Below, piece by piece: positions 61,149 through 64,000 of a stretch of 64,000 bases of DNA. The stretch is from the NCBI GenBank assembly GCA_021323655.1, contig JAJPKO010000047.1, forward strand, positions 1 to 64,000, given 5' to 3'. Under the pieces are notes generated by a model, which was not told the origin of the DNA, made no database searches, and saw only the letters and a list, made by a program, of their open reading frames with translations. The stretch is from Acidobacteriaceae bacterium (GTDB lineage: Bacteria > Acidobacteriota > Terriglobia > Terriglobales > Acidobacteriaceae). The position numbers and the translations under genes are program-made. Each line of letters begins with the position of its first letter. Positions within the stretch are counted from its first letter, which is position 1.

Positions 61149-62507
61149 CTAGGCTTCCATTTGGTTCAAGAGCCTCAAGGCCGCGATGGTCTGCGGGAAA
61201 ATGAGAATGACTATATACGACACAATCGTCCCTAAAATGACACCCGTGGAACCAATCCGCTGTACAAGCCAGATTGAGAGCACAAGATTGACAGCAGCAG
61301 ATGCAAGCGAACACCAGGCCTGCATTCGGGTCTTTCCTTTTGCAACCAGCACTGTGGCTGTATTGTTCATAAATGTGCTGATCAATATCCACACACACAT
61401 CAAGACCATCAGCATCTCACTTGGAACCGCAGCGTTGGTGGCCCACACTCGAATGATCCAGCGTCCAGCGAAAACAAAGACAACAGAAAATCCGAATGCT
61501 GTTCCCATTGTGATCCACATCGTGCGACGAAAGGTCTGGCGCACCCAGGCGATGTCTCCGCGCTCAAAGGCTTCACTGAAAGCCGGCCATAATGCAGGAA
61601 TCAGGAAAGTCTGCACGACCGCGGCGTATCCTACCAGACGCCAGGCCACGCTGTATGGGGCCACCTCCGCCGGACCAAGATAATGAGTAATCACAAGATT
61701 ATCGCTGTTAAAAACAACCAGCCCTGCTATCTGGAGGAGAAAAAATTCCGTGCCCAGTTGCATCATGCGGCGAGCAGCGGTACGGTCCAGATGCTCTATG
61801 CGGGGGCGCAGCCACGGTTTATGAATGCTGATCAGCCATAGCAAACAAAGCAGATCGGCTCCCACCAAGGCCCCCACTGAACCAGCGACCATGGCCGTGA
61901 GGCCTGCGTGAATTTTCACCAGCAGAACAAGAATACCTAGGTTGGCAACGCCCCCGATCATGGAAAACAGATTTGCAGTGCGCAGTTCCTGATATCCGCC
62001 AAGTATCTTCGTTGCCAAACGCGACGGCAAATCGATCAGAAATATCACAAATGCTGCAGCTACCGCATGCGACACTGTTTCCGGCTGAATGGCAGAAGAG
62101 ATATGAAAGAACGCCCCCCAGTGGAGATGCGGCCACAGTCCCCAGCCAATCAGGCCCAGCAGTCCTGCCACGCAAGTCATGACAGCTAATGCTGTTGTGG
62201 TGTACCGGCTCGCATGCTCCTGGTCATTCCGTGCATATGCTTCTGAAATGAAATTTGTGAGAGAGTTCGCAATGCCGAGATCCAGGACCAGCAGCATTGT
62301 AAGTGCCAGTGTGATTGTGGTCCAGATGCCAAAATTTTCGGCCCCGAGATAACGAATCGCGATCGGGATGGCCAAAGCATTGACCAGTACCAGAACGCCC
62401 TTGCTCAATGCGGCCGAACCTACTGCTTCAAAAAGGCGCCGGGTGCGTTTAGTCCGTTCATGCGAAACAGGAGCGCCCAGAGAAGACAAGGTGGAGGGTT
62501 CTGACAT
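61149..62507 (-). CDS. Lipopolysaccharide/O-antigen flippase (Wzx-like, MATE-related)
   Basis: A membrane protein of about 452 residues with 12-14 hydrophobic segments. Typical stretches of the polysaccharide-transporter (MVF) family are SAALSKGVLVLVNALAIPIA, LDLGIANSLTNFISEAYAR and IAGLVVFNSDNLVITHYLGP. It would flip undecaprenyl-linked repeat units across the inner membrane for polymerisation by the EpsG/Wzy-like protein. The ATG at 62507 is favoured; a TTG two codons upstream is also in frame. It heads the run GT9-3, and lies about 80 bases downstream of accC on the same strand. Confidence 0.88.
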   Translation of the reverse strand: MSEPSTLSSLGAPVSHERTKRTRRLFEAVGSAALSKGVLVLVNALAIPIAIRYLGAENFGIWTTITLALTMLLVLDLGIANSLTNFISEAYARNDQEHASRYTTTALAVMTCVAGLLGLIGWGLWPHLHWGAFFHISSAIQPETVSHAVAAAFVIFLIDLPSRLATKILGGYQELRTANLFSMIGGVANLGILVLLVKIHAGLTAMVAGSVGALVGADLLCLLWLISIHKPWLRPRIEHLDRTAARRMMQLGTEFFLLQIAGLVVFNSDNLVITHYLGPAEVAPYSVAWRLVGYAAVVQTFLIPALWPAFSEAFERGDIAWVRQTFRRTMWITMGTAFGFSVVFVFAGRWIIRVWATNAAVPSEMLMVLMCVWILISTFMNNTATVLVAKGKTRMQAWCSLASAAVNLVLSIWLVQRIGSTGVILGTIVSYIVILIFPQTIAALRLLNQMEA

Positions 62508-62587
62508 AATCAATTCGGGCCTGGGTGGTGGGCCTGATTCAGACCGTTGATGTTATTGTAACCAAGTGTCCCTGTGGCCCTGAAAAG

Positions 62588-63967
62588 TTAACTTTCCGCC
62601 AACGCAGCTTCTCGACGCGCTTTCTCGCGCTCGAAGTACCGTTCCATGAACTTCGTGTCGAATTTCCCTTGCTGAAATTCCTCGTCCTGAAAAATTCCCC
62701 GATGCAGCGGAATTGTGGTGTGGATACCTTCAACCACGAACATATCGAGAGCGCGGCGCATCCTTGCCATCGCTTCTTCGCGGTCCGTGCCATACGTAAT
62801 CAGCTTGGCGATCAGCGAGTCGTAATACGGAGGCACAAATCCCTCAGAATACTGCGCCGTGTCCACCCGGACACCATTGCCACCCGGCACGTTGAAGGCC
62901 GTAATCTTGCCTGCAGAAGGCGTGAACTTCTCAGGATGCTCGGCATTGATGCGGCACTCAATCGCATGCCCACGGATTGTGACCGGATCAGGAACAATGC
63001 TTGCCAGCTTTTCGCCCGATGCGATGCGCAACTGCGCCTTCACCAGATCAATGCCGGTGATCATCTCCGTCACCGGATGCTCCACCTGGATGCGCGTGTT
63101 CATTTCGATGAAGTAAAGTTTCCCATCCTCATCCATCAGAAACTCGATCGTCCCCGCATTCTGGTAGCCGACAGCTTCAAGCGATCTCTTCAGTGTCTTG
63201 CCAATCTCCTCGCGCAGCTTCTGGTTCACCTGCAAAGAAGGAGCTTCTTCTATCAGCTTCTGATGGCGGCGCTGAATCGAACATTCACGCTCGCCCAGCG
63301 ACATCACATTGCCATGCTCATCGGCCAGCACCTGGAACTCAATGTGGCGCGGGCGCTCGATGAACTTCTCCATGTAGAGGTCGCCGTTGCCAAACGCATT
63401 CGTCGCCTCGGTGTGTGCGGCATGAAAGAGTCCCGGTAGTTCTTCCGCCGAGCGCACCACACGCATTCCGCGCCCACCGCCGCCAGCCGAAGCCTTCAGA
63501 ATCACCGGAAAGCCTACCGACTTCGCCCATTCCAGCGCCTCTTCTGCCGTTTGAATCACACCATCCGATCCGGGAAGAATGGGCACCTTGGCCCTCTTCA
63601 TCGCCTGGCGGGCTTTCTCCTTCTCGCCCATCAGGCGGGTCACCTCCGGCGGAGGCCCGATGAATTTGATGTTCGACGCGCGGCATACCTCGGCAAAATT
63701 CGCATTCTCGCTCAAAAGCCCATAGCCCGGATGGATCGCATCCACGTCCGCAATTTCTGCTGCGCTGATGACCGCCGGAACGTGAAGGTAGCTCTCTGCC
63801 GAGCGCGGCGGCCCAATGCAGATGGCCTCATCGGCAAAACGCACGTGTAGAGAATTGCGGTCGGCTTCGCTATAGATGGCAACGGTGCGAATGCCCAGCT
63901 CCTTGCAGGCACAAATCACTCGCAGCGCAATCTCGCCTCGATTGGCGATAAGAACTTTCCGAAACAT
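62588..63967 (-). CDS. accC: Acetyl-CoA carboxylase biotin carboxylase subunit AccC
   Basis: A 459-residue ATP-grasp enzyme that carboxylates biotin on AccB, the first step of fatty acid synthesis. It begins [20 protein letters not shown], the invariant AccC start. [17 protein letters not shown] follows, then the ATP-binding glycine-rich loop [34 protein letters not shown], and the active-site [20 protein letters not shown]. The length is typical. In most genomes accB precedes accC; it should lie just beyond the right edge. The gene is read toward the LPS locus but is not functionally part of it. Confidence 0.97.
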   Translation of the reverse strand: MFRKVLIANRGEIALRVICACKELGIRTVAIYSEADRNSLHVRFADEAICIGPPRSAESYLHVPAVISAAEIADVDAIHPGYGLLSENANFAEVCRASNIKFIGPPPEVTRLMGEKEKARQAMKRAKVPILPGSDGVIQTAEEALEWAKSVGFPVILKASAGGGGRGMRVVRSAEELPGLFHAAHTEATNAFGNGDLYMEKFIERPRHIEFQVLADEHGNVMSLGERECSIQRRHQKLIEEAPSLQVNQKLREEIGKTLKRSLEAVGYQNAGTIEFLMDEDGKLYFIEMNTRIQVEHPVTEMITGIDLVKAQLRIASGEKLASIVPDPVTIRGHAIECRINAEHPEKFTPSAGKITAFNVPGGNGVRVDTAQYSEGFVPPYYDSLIAKLITYGTDREEAMARMRRALDMFVVEGIHTTIPLHRGIFQDEEFQQGKFDTKFMERYFEREKARREAALAES

Positions 63968-64000
63968 AAAGAATCCGTGCTCGTATTAGATTGTTGTTCG

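Noticed and set aside
1-64000. CRISPR arrays, prophage or integrated plasmid
   Set aside because: No regularly spaced repeats, cas genes, integrase, phage structural or replication genes are visible.

Overview
The window looks like chromosomal DNA of a Gram-negative member of the Acidobacteriota, probably class Terriglobia (Acidobacteriaceae-like). The reasons are a very large TonB-dependent receptor with an N-terminal carboxypeptidase-regulatory domain, a DUF1800 protein, a eukaryote-like myo-inositol oxygenase, heptose/LPS genes, many short secreted hypothetical proteins, and moderately high GC sequence studded with short palindromes. This is inferred from gene content; no 16S gene lies in the window. 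No phage, plasmid, CRISPR array or intact insertion sequence is visible.

Layout. 0-10 kb: a tRNA-Ser(CGA), then an exopolysaccharide operon on the minus strand. In transcription order it holds a Wzc-like tyrosine kinase, a Wza-like export protein, a Wzy-like polymerase, an unrecognised secreted protein, UDP-glucose dehydrogenase, a GDP-mannose-3,5-epimerase-like enzyme and a GT4 glycosyltransferase. 10.6-20 kb: a secreted GH38 alpha-mannosidase interrupted by an in-frame TGA, divergent from a plus-strand run of secreted beta-propeller protein, LolC/E-type permease, zinc phospholipase C-like protein and LolD-like ATPase. 20-36 kb: ClpC, a GRP/RhaT-like transporter with a 29-residue membrane peptide upstream, myo-inositol oxygenase, a PIG-L deacetylase-like protein, an APC permease, the MsrPQ periplasmic methionine sulfoxide repair pair, a DUF1800 protein, a secreted nucleoside hydrolase and ATP-dependent PEP carboxykinase. 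36-50 kb: a TPR protein, an IS481-like transposase scrap, an aminotransferase, a HAD phosphatase, DinB, LemA and TPM-domain proteins, TadA, a GT2 enzyme, the TonB receptor, a decayed VOC/HTH fusion pseudogene, an FAD oxidoreductase and an enoyl-CoA hydratase.

50.8-62.5 kb is a lipopolysaccharide locus. HldE, GmhA and GmhB make ADP-heptose; three GT9 heptosyltransferase-like proteins, a GT2, a sugar epimerase, an acyltransferase, an EpsG/Wzy-like polymerase and a Wzx-like flippase would build and export the glycan. The polymerase stretch is strikingly AT-rich compared with its surroundings, as is common in O-antigen loci. The window closes with the biotin carboxylase subunit AccC.

Working together: about a quarter of the window is devoted to surface polysaccharide (two separate assembly loci), and another part to envelope lipid/lipoprotein handling and periplasmic repair. 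The most unusual items are the nonsense-interrupted mannosidase, the VOC/HTH fusion remnant, the tiny membrane peptide beside the sugar transporter, the propeller-permease-phospholipase-ATPase run, and a family of short palindromic elements, one of which appears to have been built into the start of a coding region.
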